Shown here piece after piece: positions 51,244-60,246 of a stretch of 64,000 nucleotides of DNA (its first letter is position 1; each line of letters begins with the position of its first letter). A program made the position numbers and the translations under genes. The notes under the pieces are model-generated. The model did no database searches, was not told the origin of the DNA, and saw only the letters and a list, made by a program, of their open reading frames with translations. The DNA lies in NCBI RefSeq assembly GCF_900200035.1, contig NZ_FZTC01000026.1, positions 22,558 to 86,557 on the forward strand. The letters run 5' to 3'. Source of the DNA: Klebsiella grimontii (GTDB lineage Bacteria > Pseudomonadota > Gammaproteobacteria > Enterobacterales > Enterobacteriaceae).

Positions 51244-53366
51244 AACGCCGGAGTCGCAATAATTTACACACTCAGGAGATGCTTTACCGCCCTGCGCTGG
51301 AGTTTCGTTCCGCCGTGATATTGGTCCTTTTTTCCATCTATGTGCTTATTGATTCATGGAGTCAGACACATGGATTCAGCGAGATCCCCTTCTATTGCTC
51401 CCTCGGGTTAATTGCCTTTGCCAGCTGGCGGATATGGCATGGTGTTCCTGTTTTCAGGGCACACTGGCGTTTATTTCATCGTTCTATGGATTTCCTGTCT
51501 CTTGAAGATTTTCGAATGATTAACAACGCACATTACTTTGCCGATGACCGGAAATACCAGAAGCTGGCTACCCTTCAGGAGACCGGTGGCGCTCCCGCGA
51601 AGAATCCGGTTAATCGACTTTTACGCAGGAAAGAAAAGGTGGAACTCCCCCAGCGTACAACCTTTTTATGCAACGGTTTCAAATGGGGACCGGAACACTC
51701 AGAACGGACCTACCAGGTTCATAACCTCTCCAGTGATTTACATGAAGTTCAGTTACCTTTTGTGCTGAATCCCATCACCCGTCATTATCGTAAACTCGCG
51801 ACTGACCTCGGCGGGAACTATTCTATTTTCGGCGTGGATAAAAAGGTTCCTATTTTCGTCAATGAAGATAATTTCTTTGGTCATACCCTTATCACAGGTA
51901 ACGTCGGTACCGGAAAAACCGTTCTTCAGCGACTTTTGTCCAGCTCGATGCTTCATCTTGGGCACATTGTCCTGGTCGTCGATCCAAAGAATGATTATCA
52001 GTGGAAGGCAGGACTTCAGGATGAGTGTGATAGCCTCGGGAAACCTTTCCTGCATTTCCATGTTGGAACGCCATCAAAGTCTGTTTCTTATGATGTAAGC
52101 TCTAACTACGTTAAGGATACTGATCTTTCAGCGCGTATCATGAGTATCATTTCAGGTACCGATGGTAAAAATGACCCATTTATTAATATTGCAGAAGGTC
52201 TTTTAACCACAGCCATTGGAGCTTTGAAACTTGGTGGTAAAAAACCTACCTTACAAAATATTTACTATGCAATACGCTCCTGGCAAGGACTTTTCGTTAC
52301 AACCCGAAATGCTCTGCGAGGATTCTATGCACACCATCTTGGTACAGATTGGCACTTAACTGTTCAGACCTCTCCTAATCTGCCTATGGCGGACGAAATG
52401 AAGCAACTTCAGGGTTATTTTTACAATAACTACTTTGAAGATAACTCTCCCAAATTAATGTATGGCATGGATACTGTTCTGGAGTGTTTCAAATATATCG
52501 CGGGTGATGAAACGCACTACTACAAAGTCACTGCCAGCCTCATGCCAATGCTCAAGCGGCTGTCGCAAAGCCCGATGGATATTTTACTTTCGGCAAATGA
52601 CGTAGACAATCCGGAGCGGATCATCGTAAACAGCCACGGGCTCTTCAACAGTGGCGGTGTGCTCTATATCTCGCTGGATGGTCTGTCTGACCCTAAGACA
52701 GCACGTGACCTTTCGCAACTGATTACCTCGGACATCGCCGCAGAGGCGGGTAGCCGCTATAACACGGCTTCTGATTTATCAGCAGCACCGCGTGTCTCAA
52801 TGTTTATTGACGAGGCTCATCAGGCCATCAATATGCAGATGATAAATCTGCTTGCACAGGGTCGTGCAGCCAAGATAGCTTTGTTTATCTCGACCCAAAC
52901 CATATCAGATTTTGTATCGGAAACCAGCGCCGATACAGCTGACCGTATCACCGGGCTTTGCAACAACTACATTTGCACTCGTGTTACCGATGCTAAAACA
53001 CAGGAACTTGTCCTGACCAAAGTGGGCCAGGCCAACGTCTCAATGAACCAGGTCACCTACACCACCAGCGCGGGCACCAAACAGTCACATACCGATTTTA
53101 ATGGTTCAATTTCCGAACGCAAATCCACCACGATGGTGAGTGCAATTCCACAGGAGTTGCTTTCAATGATACCTACTCTTCATTTTATAGCCTGCCTTCA
53201 GGACGGGCGAAAAATCGTGGGGCAGATGCCGATAACCATACCGGGCAAGTCAATGCGCAGATCGACCAGTTTAGTCGATATGGTTATGAAATCACCTCAC
53301 AAACTGAAAACGAGACGTAATCTCAATGTTGATGAAATCCTGAGTAAATCACAAAAGGTGGTCTGA
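51240..53366 (+). CDS. traD: Type IV coupling protein (TraD/VirD4; called TraG in IncHI)
   Basis: A 708-residue membrane ATPase that delivers the relaxase-DNA complex to the channel. Two N-terminal helices (residues 22-66), Walker A (LITGNVGTGKTVLQRLL) near 221, Walker B (VSMFIDEAHQAI) near 521, then the TraM-type ISTQTISDF sensor. AGGAGGAGGGG precedes the ATG. The next gene starts 2 bp after its stop. Confidence 0.93.
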   Translation: MKRRSRNNLHTQEMLYRPALEFRSAVILVLFSIYVLIDSWSQTHGFSEIPFYCSLGLIAFASWRIWHGVPVFRAHWRLFHRSMDFLSLEDFRMINNAHYFADDRKYQKLATLQETGGAPAKNPVNRLLRRKEKVELPQRTTFLCNGFKWGPEHSERTYQVHNLSSDLHEVQLPFVLNPITRHYRKLATDLGGNYSIFGVDKKVPIFVNEDNFFGHTLITGNVGTGKTVLQRLLSSSMLHLGHIVLVVDPKNDYQWKAGLQDECDSLGKPFLHFHVGTPSKSVSYDVSSNYVKDTDLSARIMSIISGTDGKNDPFINIAEGLLTTAIGALKLGGKKPTLQNIYYAIRSWQGLFVTTRNALRGFYAHHLGTDWHLTVQTSPNLPMADEMKQLQGYFYNNYFEDNSPKLMYGMDTVLECFKYIAGDETHYYKVTASLMPMLKRLSQSPMDILLSANDVDNPERIIVNSHGLFNSGGVLYISLDGLSDPKTARDLSQLITSDIAAEAGSRYNTASDLSAAPRVSMFIDEAHQAINMQMINLLAQGRAAKIALFISTQTISDFVSETSADTADRITGLCNNYICTRVTDAKTQELVLTKVGQANVSMNQVTYTTSAGTKQSHTDFNGSISERKSTTMVSAIPQELLSMIPTLHFIACLQDGRKIVGQMPITIPGKSMRRSTSLVDMVMKSPHKLKTRRNLNVDEILSKSQKVV

Positions 53367-53368
53367 TT

Positions 53369-54457
53369 ATGGAGCGTAAACAGGTTTCCCGGGCATCTTT
53401 GCTCAGTATGAATTCAACTCAACCTAAATATATTTCACGCGCCAATAAGGCGCTGAAACAGTACGGCATTGATGTTGACGATGAGTCCCTTCCGGAAATA
53501 CTGTCGCGATATGCACAGAAGCTTACCGGTGATCTTTATAAGGTGTATGCCCATGACACCATTGAGAGTCTGGATGTGCTGGCCCGGACGCTGTCCGAAT
53601 TTTTTATCATACGGTATGCCGTCACCATCGTGACGCACGACGATAAGGAAGTGTCTTACAACTGGTCAGTCTCGCAGGGCCCTTTCACCGGCTGGCTCAG
53701 TCAGCTGCTGGCCGCCAGCATGGCTAAGAGCCACAGGGTTGACGTCCAGATCGATACCAATCAGGAACGCATGGCATTTATCCAGGTTAACTCAGAGCGG
53801 CTGGGATGGTACCTGTTACCCGCGTTTGTCGATATCTCAGGATTACTTTCCCTTTTCCTAGACATGCCTGAAAAGGTTGAATATCAGGTGATGCGCCGTA
53901 AACGAAACGGCAAGGTGCCCGACATCCACCAGCATGACCTTGGCATTTTCGAAGAGGATGCCCTTATCTCCGGCCTGAAAGAAAAGTTACTTTTATGGAG
54001 CGGGAACCTGTGCGATCCATCTGATGAATACACCTCTCTTTTCAACCGGGTCATTGACCTTTCAATCCTGGGCAACCGCCACCAGCCATCGATGTACCGC
54101 AAGAGCTGTATTATTCAGTCGGTTCTCGATGAGTTCTCCGCGTCGGTATTGTCCCTCCCCGTCCGGTTTAATGGAAATGCATTATGCGCAGTGTGGACCC
54201 CCTGGTCTGAGCCGTTTAGCCAGTTCTCTCGTTTACGTCCAGTAGATGAAGATACGGTTTATATGCCCTCCCCGGGCCAGGTGCGCTGGAAAAATGCAGA
54301 CGTGCACCGAAAAGTAACTTTTTCTCTGATATCCAGGTTGATCGCATCAGATGACCTTGCCTGTTCGGGCATTCTTCATGGCTGGAAGAATCACTACCTC
54401 GACAGAGCAACGAACATCCGTCTGGCTACCATCTGGACCGGACTGTTTTCCGATTAA
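53369..54457 (+). CDS. Hypothetical protein of the traI-traD operon
   Basis: A 362-residue soluble protein directly after traD. Recognisable blocks are YAQKLTGDLYKVYAHDTIESLDVLARTLSEFFIIRY and HGWKNHYLDRATNIRLATIWTGLF. No motif known to me, although proteins like it occur at this position in IncHI-like transfer regions. It holds two perfect 13-bp elements, encoding KLLL and KVTF. Confidence 0.65.
   Translation: MERKQVSRASLLSMNSTQPKYISRANKALKQYGIDVDDESLPEILSRYAQKLTGDLYKVYAHDTIESLDVLARTLSEFFIIRYAVTIVTHDDKEVSYNWSVSQGPFTGWLSQLLAASMAKSHRVDVQIDTNQERMAFIQVNSERLGWYLLPAFVDISGLLSLFLDMPEKVEYQVMRRKRNGKVPDIHQHDLGIFEEDALISGLKEKLLLWSGNLCDPSDEYTSLFNRVIDLSILGNRHQPSMYRKSCIIQSVLDEFSASVLSLPVRFNGNALCAVWTPWSEPFSQFSRLRPVDEDTVYMPSPGQVRWKNADVHRKVTFSLISRLIASDDLACSGILHGWKNHYLDRATNIRLATIWTGLFSD
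53982..53994. repeat. 13-bp element, perfect
   Basis: AAAAGTTACTTTT in the gene after traD, read as EKLLL. Confidence 0.85.
54310..54322. repeat. 13-bp element, perfect
   Basis: AAAAGTAACTTTT in the gene after traD, read as RKVTF. Confidence 0.85.
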
Positions 54458-54480
54458 TAACAAACCTGCAGGTGAATCTA

Positions 54481-55155
54481 ATGGCTGAAAAAGATATGGC
54501 GGCGCAGCGCATGACGATGCTGCGCTTTGGGTTAGGGCTGGGTCTGTTGATTTATTTTCTGTTCAACGTTTATCTGGAGGACACGAATACCCTTTATAAA
54601 GATATCAGAGCGGAGGTGAACGCCAGCAAATCGCTTATGGATGTCAACAGATGGCAGAAAGTGACCCAGAATACGGAAAAGACGTTTAATTATCTCTTTG
54701 TAGAATTAAATCTCACGAGTTACATAAATAAAGTTCTTTTACCCGAGGATGATAAAACAAAACCGGCGAAGGGGATGAACCTTGCGGTAAACAAATTCAT
54801 GAGCCCGAGCTATACCGCAGCCCGAAACATCCCTCTAATGATGTACCAGGCCATTTACCGGTGGTATCTGCTGGTAGGCTGGTTTTTCACATTCCTGCCC
54901 CTGATGATAGCCTTAGCACTGGATGGTTATTACCAGTGGAAAATGAAGAGATTTGTTTTTGGTGATGTTACAATTCAGCTCTACCGCCTCTGGTTCCGCT
55001 CGCTGACGATAATCGGCGTGTTGTTATTTGCGTATCTGGTCGTCCCTAACCTGAATTTATTCTACGGGCTGACACAGTATTTCCCGCCGCTTGCTCTGGC
55101 GTTGCTTGCTATTGCCATTAACCGGCTTCTTGCGCATTACCAAAAACTCATGTGA
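54481..55155 (+). CDS. DUF4400-type transfer membrane protein
   Basis: A 224-residue inner-membrane protein with an N-terminal helix, a pair at about 118-155 (WYLLVGWFFTFLPLMIALALDGYYQWK) and two at the end. The topology and position after traD match DUF4400 proteins of IncC/SXT/IncHI transfer regions, which are thought to help the coupling step. An ATG with GCAGGTG upstream is chosen over a GTG three codons earlier. It overlaps the next open frame at ATGA. Confidence 0.75.
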   Translation: MAEKDMAAQRMTMLRFGLGLGLLIYFLFNVYLEDTNTLYKDIRAEVNASKSLMDVNRWQKVTQNTEKTFNYLFVELNLTSYINKVLLPEDDKTKPAKGMNLAVNKFMSPSYTAARNIPLMMYQAIYRWYLLVGWFFTFLPLMIALALDGYYQWKMKRFVFGDVTIQLYRLWFRSLTIIGVLLFAYLVVPNLNLFYGLTQYFPPLALALLAIAINRLLAHYQKLM

Positions 55156-55163
55156 GGAAATAT

Positions 55164-56300
55164 ATGTTCAAAAAAAGGCCACCTCAACCTGAAACAGGTT
55201 CTGTTCAGGATGTGGTATCACGTGAAAGTAAGAAATTTTTCCGTTTGTATAAATCGCATGTGTTATCAAAAATGGTCCTGACAATAATTGGTATTGGTTT
55301 TGCTGGTTATAGTGGCTGGTCCATGTATCAGGATAAACAGAAGAACGGGAAAGGCGCGGACCATATTGCGGTCATCCGTATTCATGGTGAAATGGGAACA
55401 GGCACCCCTACAGGTGATGGGGTTATTATTGCCCGTGCTTTACGCGAAGCGTGGAATAATCCCCACGCCAAAGCGATTCTCATCGATGCCGAATCTGGTG
55501 GTGGCGGCCCGTCTGACGCCATCAATATTTACAGGGAAATAAATGCGCTGAGGGCATCCCTTCATGGGGCTCCGGGCATCACTATAGATAATTCAGGCCA
55601 GATTGAGTCATCGAATAAAAATGACACACAACCAGCGCCAGCCGACGAAGTTAAACAGGCACTCCTTAAAGCACTGGGGACCGGAAACGGAAAATTACCA
55701 GCAGCAGCCCGTGACGTCAGACCGATAATCGTCAGCATTAAAAATATGTGCGCCTCTGCCTGTTATTACGCCGCCTCATCGGCAGATGCCATTTATGCAG
55801 ATCCTAACGCTATTATCGGCAGTATCGGCGTACGTATGGACCACTGGGATGTGTCCAGGATTATGGATCGCCTTGGCGTGGCTAACGAACCGTTAACGGC
55901 CGGTGCCTATAAAGCATCCCTTGACCCATGGCGTCCCATTGATGACGAAACCAAAGCATTTCTGCATAGTGAGTTGCTCGACAAAATGCATGAACAGTTT
56001 ATTCATGATGTCGAATCTGGCCGCAAAGGAAAGTTACTTTCCCGTGAACAGGCGGATAAAGAACTGCTCTACACAGGGCGTTTCTGGCTGGGTGACCGGG
56101 CGAAGCAGTTTGGCCTTATCGATGATACAGCCACCAGCACTGAGGTGCGTGAACGGCTGAGCATCGTCTATGGCACCACACGTTTTCGAGACTATAACGC
56201 GCCAAAAGCCACGTTAAGCAGCATGCTGGGGCTGTCCCTGGACGTTAATCTGAAAGAGACGCTGTCCGGTGCGTTGAATCCCACCAGCCCGGTGAGGTGA
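55164..56300 (+). CDS. SppA-like S49 serine protease
   Basis: A 378-residue protein with one N-terminal membrane helix (VLTIIGIGFAGYSGWSMY) and an S49 (signal peptide peptidase A-like) domain. The nucleophile Ser lies in NMCASACYYAASSADAIYA near residue 197 and the general-base Lys in AGAYKASLDPW near 249, as in single-domain SppA proteins. GAGGAA is 6 nt before this ATG. It probably trims or removes membrane or pilus proteins at transfer, a role inferred from its place between tra genes. Confidence 0.85.
   Translation: MFKKRPPQPETGSVQDVVSRESKKFFRLYKSHVLSKMVLTIIGIGFAGYSGWSMYQDKQKNGKGADHIAVIRIHGEMGTGTPTGDGVIIARALREAWNNPHAKAILIDAESGGGGPSDAINIYREINALRASLHGAPGITIDNSGQIESSNKNDTQPAPADEVKQALLKALGTGNGKLPAAARDVRPIIVSIKNMCASACYYAASSADAIYADPNAIIGSIGVRMDHWDVSRIMDRLGVANEPLTAGAYKASLDPWRPIDDETKAFLHSELLDKMHEQFIHDVESGRKGKLLSREQADKELLYTGRFWLGDRAKQFGLIDDTATSTEVRERLSIVYGTTRFRDYNAPKATLSSMLGLSLDVNLKETLSGALNPTSPVR
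56029..56041. repeat. 13-bp element, symmetric two-base variant
   Basis: GAAAGTTACTTTC within the S49 protease gene, read as GKLLS; still a perfect inverted repeat and extended by G/C on each side. Confidence 0.6.
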
Positions 56301-56302
56301 CG

Positions 56303-57076
56303 ATGGACCTGACCACGTTATCGACCATCTTTCTGGTGTTCGTCATGCTTATTCTGTCATGCATTATTCTGTGCGTCTGGCCGCTTATCAGTAACATGTT
56401 CAGTGAACAGCGTACGCGTAATGCCCTGAAAGGACTATTGGCCGATCTGGAGGGAAGACTCATATCAGATGTTACTCTTCCGCTGAATTCATCGCAGACG
56501 ACACAGATTGACCATATATTTATCAGCACGAAAGGGATCTTCATTATCGAAGAGAAGCATTATGCCGGTGACATTTACGGTGCCCTCGACGATAAATCAT
56601 GGACGGTGGTGTACGGCTACGGTAAAGCGAAACACAGGATGTTGAATCCGTTCCTCCAGAATAAAACGCACATATCAGGCGTATGTCGGGCTATTAAGAG
56701 GGATGATAAGCACATCATCAACGTCGTGTTACTGACCGGGCGCAGTAAGTTCATGGCGGACCCCGTACCGGAGTGGTTGTGCTCTAATTGTGATGACCTT
56801 GGGAACAAGTTCAACTCGTACGAGGCAGAGCCTGTTTTTAGTGTGGAGGAAACTGGCTGGATCGAAAATGACCTGCGTAAAGCTATGCTTCCCCAGACGC
56901 TGCTGACCGACCTCGGGCACGTCTATTCACTGAAACTGAAACACCGGCAACCCATATCCGTACCGCACAGAGTGACCTATTTTACGTTACTGACAACCAC
57001 CCTGTTCTTCCGTGCGCTGAAAAAGTTATTTTCACGTAAGCGGTCTGAAGTCATCCATAAACAGTACCGCGAATAG
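56303..57076 (+). CDS. NERD-domain protein
   Basis: A 257-residue protein with an N-terminal membrane helix (FLVFVMLILSCIILCVW) and a NERD (nuclease-related) domain: TQIDHIFISTKGIFIIEEKHYAGDIYG carries the Asp and the Glu-x-Lys of the nuclease fold near residues 75-95. Co-translated with the protease gene (starts 2 bp after its stop). It may act on DNA or only bind it; role unknown. Confidence 0.8.
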   Translation: MDLTTLSTIFLVFVMLILSCIILCVWPLISNMFSEQRTRNALKGLLADLEGRLISDVTLPLNSSQTTQIDHIFISTKGIFIIEEKHYAGDIYGALDDKSWTVVYGYGKAKHRMLNPFLQNKTHISGVCRAIKRDDKHIINVVLLTGRSKFMADPVPEWLCSNCDDLGNKFNSYEAEPVFSVEETGWIENDLRKAMLPQTLLTDLGHVYSLKLKHRQPISVPHRVTYFTLLTTTLFFRALKKLFSRKRSEVIHKQYRE

Positions 57077-57101
57077 CGCTACCCGTTTCATCATCAGATA
57101 T

Positions 57102-57128
57102 AAACAGGGCCACCAGCGGGCCCTGTTT
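57102..57128. terminator. Bidirectional terminator
   Basis: Arms AAACAGGGC/GCCCTGTTT between the convergent NERD gene and the next minus-strand gene, with A and T runs on either side. Confidence 0.7.
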
Positions 57129-57483
57129 AGTTTATATAGTCAGATGCCGGTGGGTTAAGGTGAGGCACCGACTGCCAGGCGTGGATCATGTTGACCATTT
57201 GCTCCGCGATCCCCATTGACTGGTTTAGCCGGTATGCCGTCCGGGCCACCATCCTTTTCTGATGTTCATCAGATTTCACATCCACCAGCCTGAAGCGCCA
57301 CCACTGATTGCCGCAGTGAATGACACATATATCAAACTCGGCATTGACCACTGGCAGGTAGTGACGGAGATTCAGATCCTGCAGAAGTGAATACGCCTGA
57401 GGCATATACCGTCCATCGAATGAGCCCGCCCAACGATACGTTGCGATGAATGGCGGTGAGTCCAGAGATTTAAGAAATGTCAT
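57127..57483 (-). CDS. Hypothetical protein
   Basis: A 118-residue soluble protein (MTFLKSLDSPPFIATYRWAGSFDGRYMPQAYSLL..). No family recognised. Two 13-bp elements lie 83 and 108 bp upstream of its start. Confidence 0.55.
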   Translation of the reverse strand: MTFLKSLDSPPFIATYRWAGSFDGRYMPQAYSLLQDLNLRHYLPVVNAEFDICVIHCGNQWWRFRLVDVKSDEHQKRMVARTAYRLNQSMGIAEQMVNMIHAWQSVPHLNPPASDYIN

Positions 57484-57565
57484 GTCAGGTCCACCAGCAG
57501 CTTTACCAGTCTCTTATTATAAAGATTCAAATGCCTCCTCAAAGCCCCCTTTTTCACCCGGGCAA

Positions 57566-57578
57566 TAAAGTGACTTTC
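57566..57578. repeat. 13-bp element, two mismatches
   Basis: TAAAGTGACTTTC, 83 bp upstream of the 118-residue gene. Confidence 0.5.
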
Positions 57579-57590
57579 GCCCGCTCCGGT

Positions 57591-57603
57591 AAAAGTGACT
57601 TTT
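57591..57603. repeat. 13-bp element, perfect (G spacer)
   Basis: AAAAGTGACTTTT, 108 bp upstream of the 118-residue gene. Confidence 0.85.
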
Positions 57604-57754
57604 ATCGACATCGTAACCAGGTCTGGTTCCATATTTAGTGCGAGTTTTTGGTACCGGTACTTTGGGTGGATGGTCAGCGACAGGATTAAGGTGATCGGGT
57701 AATCATAAACAACCAGGAATTATGAGGCGCAATGATGTGACTGCCCCGGTGATT

Positions 57755-57767
57755 AAAAGTGACTTGT
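57755..57767. repeat. 13-bp element, one mismatch
   Basis: AAAAGTGACTTGT. Confidence 0.55.
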
Positions 57768-57883
57768 GTCGAAGTATACAACACGTGGGATGTGCCGTGG
57801 GTTCGCAGGCCCCAAAGGTGGGAACAGTAGCTGCGACGTCTGAAGCTCTGCACCACCTGCTTAATGACGCCAGGGAAGCCTGC

Positions 57884-58288
57884 TCACCACGGCGAGTCCT
57901 TCACAAACCGGCTGACTGATATCATCGCGTTATTCTCTACATACCAGTCCACCAGCTGTTTGTCGTTCATCCCCTCAGGGGTTTGCACAACAGCATTGTC
58001 CGGGCCTGAATGGACCTCGGCTACCAGTACCAACCCTATCGTGCCAGCAATGTCCCTGAGAGCGGTAAAACGGTGTGCCTGCTCCACGTCAAGGTCAGCG
58101 AAGCGTACGCCGTTCAGAGAGGCGATAAACGGTAAGAATGACAGATTGCTTTTCCGTCCTGCTCCAGACGCTGGGGCATCTGGTAATGCAGCTATCTGTT
58201 CGAGTGATAGTGAATCCAGGCCCCGATTGCTGTGGGTTAAGGGCAAAACCAAACATCCATTATTTTCTGATTGCTGTTCATTTTTCAT
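57884..58288 (-). CDS. Hypothetical protein
   Basis: A 134-residue soluble protein (MKNEQQSENNGCLVLPLTHSN.., LPFIASLNGVRFADLDVEQAHRFTALRDIAGTIGLVLV). The ATG used has AGGCAGG upstream; the open frame extends 15 codons further. Function unknown. Confidence 0.55.
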   Translation of the reverse strand: MKNEQQSENNGCLVLPLTHSNRGLDSLSLEQIAALPDAPASGAGRKSNLSFLPFIASLNGVRFADLDVEQAHRFTALRDIAGTIGLVLVAEVHSGPDNAVVQTPEGMNDKQLVDWYVENNAMISVSRFVKDSPW

Positions 58289-58390
58289 GTTGCCTGCCTT
58301 TCGTTGCGGTCTGATAGAGTGGTCACTATACAATACGCTTTCGTTGAATTTACATTCACGTAGGTGACGTATGAAGCAGGACTCAAATTA

Positions 58391-58765
58391 TTACTTCTTA
58401 GATCCATTTTTTTTCCCCCGAAAAGCGAAAAAATAAATGAGGGCTGTCGTAAAAGAGCCACCCAGCCAAGCCCAAAAGAAATCCCAGGAAAAAAAAGTTT
58501 TATCCCGGGGACTGCCTGTTTCTATAGAGTTTAGCACTGGGTAGGTTTTAGCCTTCCAGACCAGCTCGTCATACTCGTTTTTTGTCAGACGAACATAGTT
58601 GTCATCATCGGGTTCGGAGACGTCGGAACCTTCGACTAGGGCACTGGCCTGCAATGTGCCGTTTTTATCAGCAGAATGCACCCACGATGTGTCCGGGCTT
58701 GCGGCCTCCGCCTGTGATAAAAGCGCAATACAACTAATAGCCAGGAGTATTGTGTGTTTTCTCAT
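58391..58765 (-). CDS. Secreted/membrane protein with C-terminal helix
   Basis: A 124-residue protein with a signal peptide (MRKHTILLAISCIALLSQAEA), an extracytoplasmic middle part and a C-terminal membrane helix (FFWAWLGGSFTTALIYFFAF) followed by a basic tail. GGAAAT lies 10 nt before the ATG. Likely an inner-membrane protein; function unknown. A near-copy of the 13-bp element is 85 bp upstream. Confidence 0.6.
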   Translation of the reverse strand: MRKHTILLAISCIALLSQAEAASPDTSWVHSADKNGTLQASALVEGSDVSEPDDDNYVRLTKNEYDELVWKAKTYPVLNSIETGSPRDKTFFSWDFFWAWLGGSFTTALIYFFAFRGKKNGSKK

Positions 58766-58849
58766 TACGTTAATTTCCATTCAATAAGACGATCATCCAG
58801 TCCATCCACCAGCAGCAGCAGCAAGGCAAAGGTTTATATCCATGACTCA

Positions 58850-58862
58850 GAAAGTTACTTTT
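58850..58862. repeat. 13-bp element, one mismatch
   Basis: GAAAGTTACTTTT, 85 bp upstream of the signal-peptide protein. Confidence 0.7.
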
Positions 58863-58896
58863 GCCTTATGAGTCCGGTGCCATGAAGTTTATGCCC

Positions 58897-59184
58897 CTAG
58901 AAAAATTCGTCTAAATTCATCGACACCTTAACACCAAGCCAGAGCACGTTTGCTTGTAATGCATAGGCGGATAGCTTAATGAGCATCCCCTCCTGCATAA
59001 GACCTTTCAACGGTATATTGTTCATATCACAAAACAAAGTGACCACCAGCAATACATAGAAGAATGCTAAAGGAAACGTTCTGAAAAAATATACTGTCAT
59101 TGCCGCAAGCCCACGAATTACGTAGAGCGTACTCATGACAAAGGTTTGAGTACGAGAAGGTGGTTCCTGAATTTTGATATTCAT
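58897..59184 (-). CDS. Small polytopic membrane protein
   Basis: A 95-residue protein with about three hydrophobic segments (MSTLYVIRGLAAMTVYFF; FPLAFFYVLLVVTLFC; LSAYALQANVLWLGVKV). No family recognised. Confidence 0.5.
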   Translation of the reverse strand: MNIKIQEPPSRTQTFVMSTLYVIRGLAAMTVYFFRTFPLAFFYVLLVVTLFCDMNNIPLKGLMQEGMLIKLSAYALQANVLWLGVKVSMNLDEFF

Positions 59185-59273
59185 GTGAATGTCTTTTTGT
59201 TGGAGGATGGATTTATTATGCTCAGGTGAAAAGGTTAACCAGCATACCCAGCTCGATTAACCCACTCCACACT

Positions 59274-59489
59274 TCAGATAGTCGGGCTGACTTCTTTGTA
59301 CCAGAGTCGGATTGCCTCGAACCTGCTGGAAGTGCTCGCCATGGATCCTGAGACTTTAAAAATAGTTTCAACTGATATAACGTCTATGTTTTTATCTTCC
59401 AGCCATTTATTCATGTCGATGGTGGCCTGCCACTCCCCCCTGTCAAAGGTTTGTCTGTCATCTCTGAAATCATGAAATTTAATGCCCAT
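59274..59489 (-). CDS. Small hypothetical protein
   Basis: A 71-residue soluble protein (MGIKFHDFRDDRQTFDRGEW.., TSSRFEAIRLWYKEV). Function unknown. Confidence 0.5.
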   Translation of the reverse strand: MGIKFHDFRDDRQTFDRGEWQATIDMNKWLEDKNIDVISVETIFKVSGSMASTSSRFEAIRLWYKEVSPTI

Positions 59490-59997
59490 ATTTGACTCCT
59501 GAAAAAATAAGTAATCATTAAAAACGCGAATGACTGTCTTTCAGCATTATACATAATCATATTGTCTGTCGTAGCCACTGGTTAGAGCATTCAGCTCATT
59601 TCAGGTTTTTTTATATCATCGCCCATTCATAATCACCCTGGCATTTCAGGGTTAGTATCCGGCGGTAGATAAAAGTTACTTTTCTCTGAATGCCTGCCCC
59701 TGGTGACTGCCAACATCCACCAGCAAAACCAACATCATCGATGTGATGATATCCCCCCCCTTCGGGCCCAGCACAATGGCATTCTATGGGCGCGCATGAG
59801 CCGCTACTGTCAGCATTAACTAACTATTCGAAAAGTTTCTGAGTTACTGAAGAACATTACTGAAGCCGATTATTACGTTTTGCGATTAACTACATTTATC
59901 GCCACCAGAAAAGCATTTCAGATTTACTCCATCCGAATATCATGACCTGTTGTGATAATATCATCGCATATTCACCCATCATTAATAGCGAGCCTAC
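59490..59997. other. Intergenic region with one 13-bp element
   Basis: About 500 bp without a recognisable gene between divergent small genes; a perfect 13-bp element lies at 59671. Confidence 0.55.
59671..59683. repeat. 13-bp element, perfect
   Basis: AAAAGTTACTTTT in an intergenic region. Confidence 0.85.
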
Positions 59998-60246
59998 ATG
60001 GAACACAAAAGCGATCGGAAAGAATCATGCCTCATCCCTACTACTTCAGATGATAAGTTTGTATTTATTCTTACACTCACATTGACACTCATCTGTTTCG
60101 CCATAATATCTGCCTTGACCTTTCTGGTCTCAGATGAAGAAATTAAATCCCTGAGGGTCTGGTTTTACATCCCTTTTGTATTTTTCTCTTTTGTATCCTA
60201 CCTCTCATATTGTGCCTGGCGTGGTTCAAGGCCGAAGAAGCCATGA
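59998..60246 (+). CDS. Small two-helix membrane protein
   Basis: An 82-residue protein with two hydrophobic segments (FVFILTLTLTLICFAIISALTFLV; FYIPFVFFSFVSYLSYCAW). Its stop overlaps the ATG of the next gene (ATGA), so they are coupled. Confidence 0.55.
   Translation: MEHKSDRKESCLIPTTSDDKFVFILTLTLTLICFAIISALTFLVSDEEIKSLRVWFYIPFVFFSFVSYLSYCAWRGSRPKKP

Larger units (their letters stand above)
57484..57883. other. Intergenic region with three 13-bp elements
   Basis: No gene seen. It contains copies of the 13-bp element at 57566, 57591 and 57755, all with G as spacer on the plus strand. Confidence 0.6.

Noticed and set aside
57021..57033. AAAAGTTATTTTC as another 13-bp element
   Set aside because: Right arm changed in two places, so symmetry is lost; not counted.
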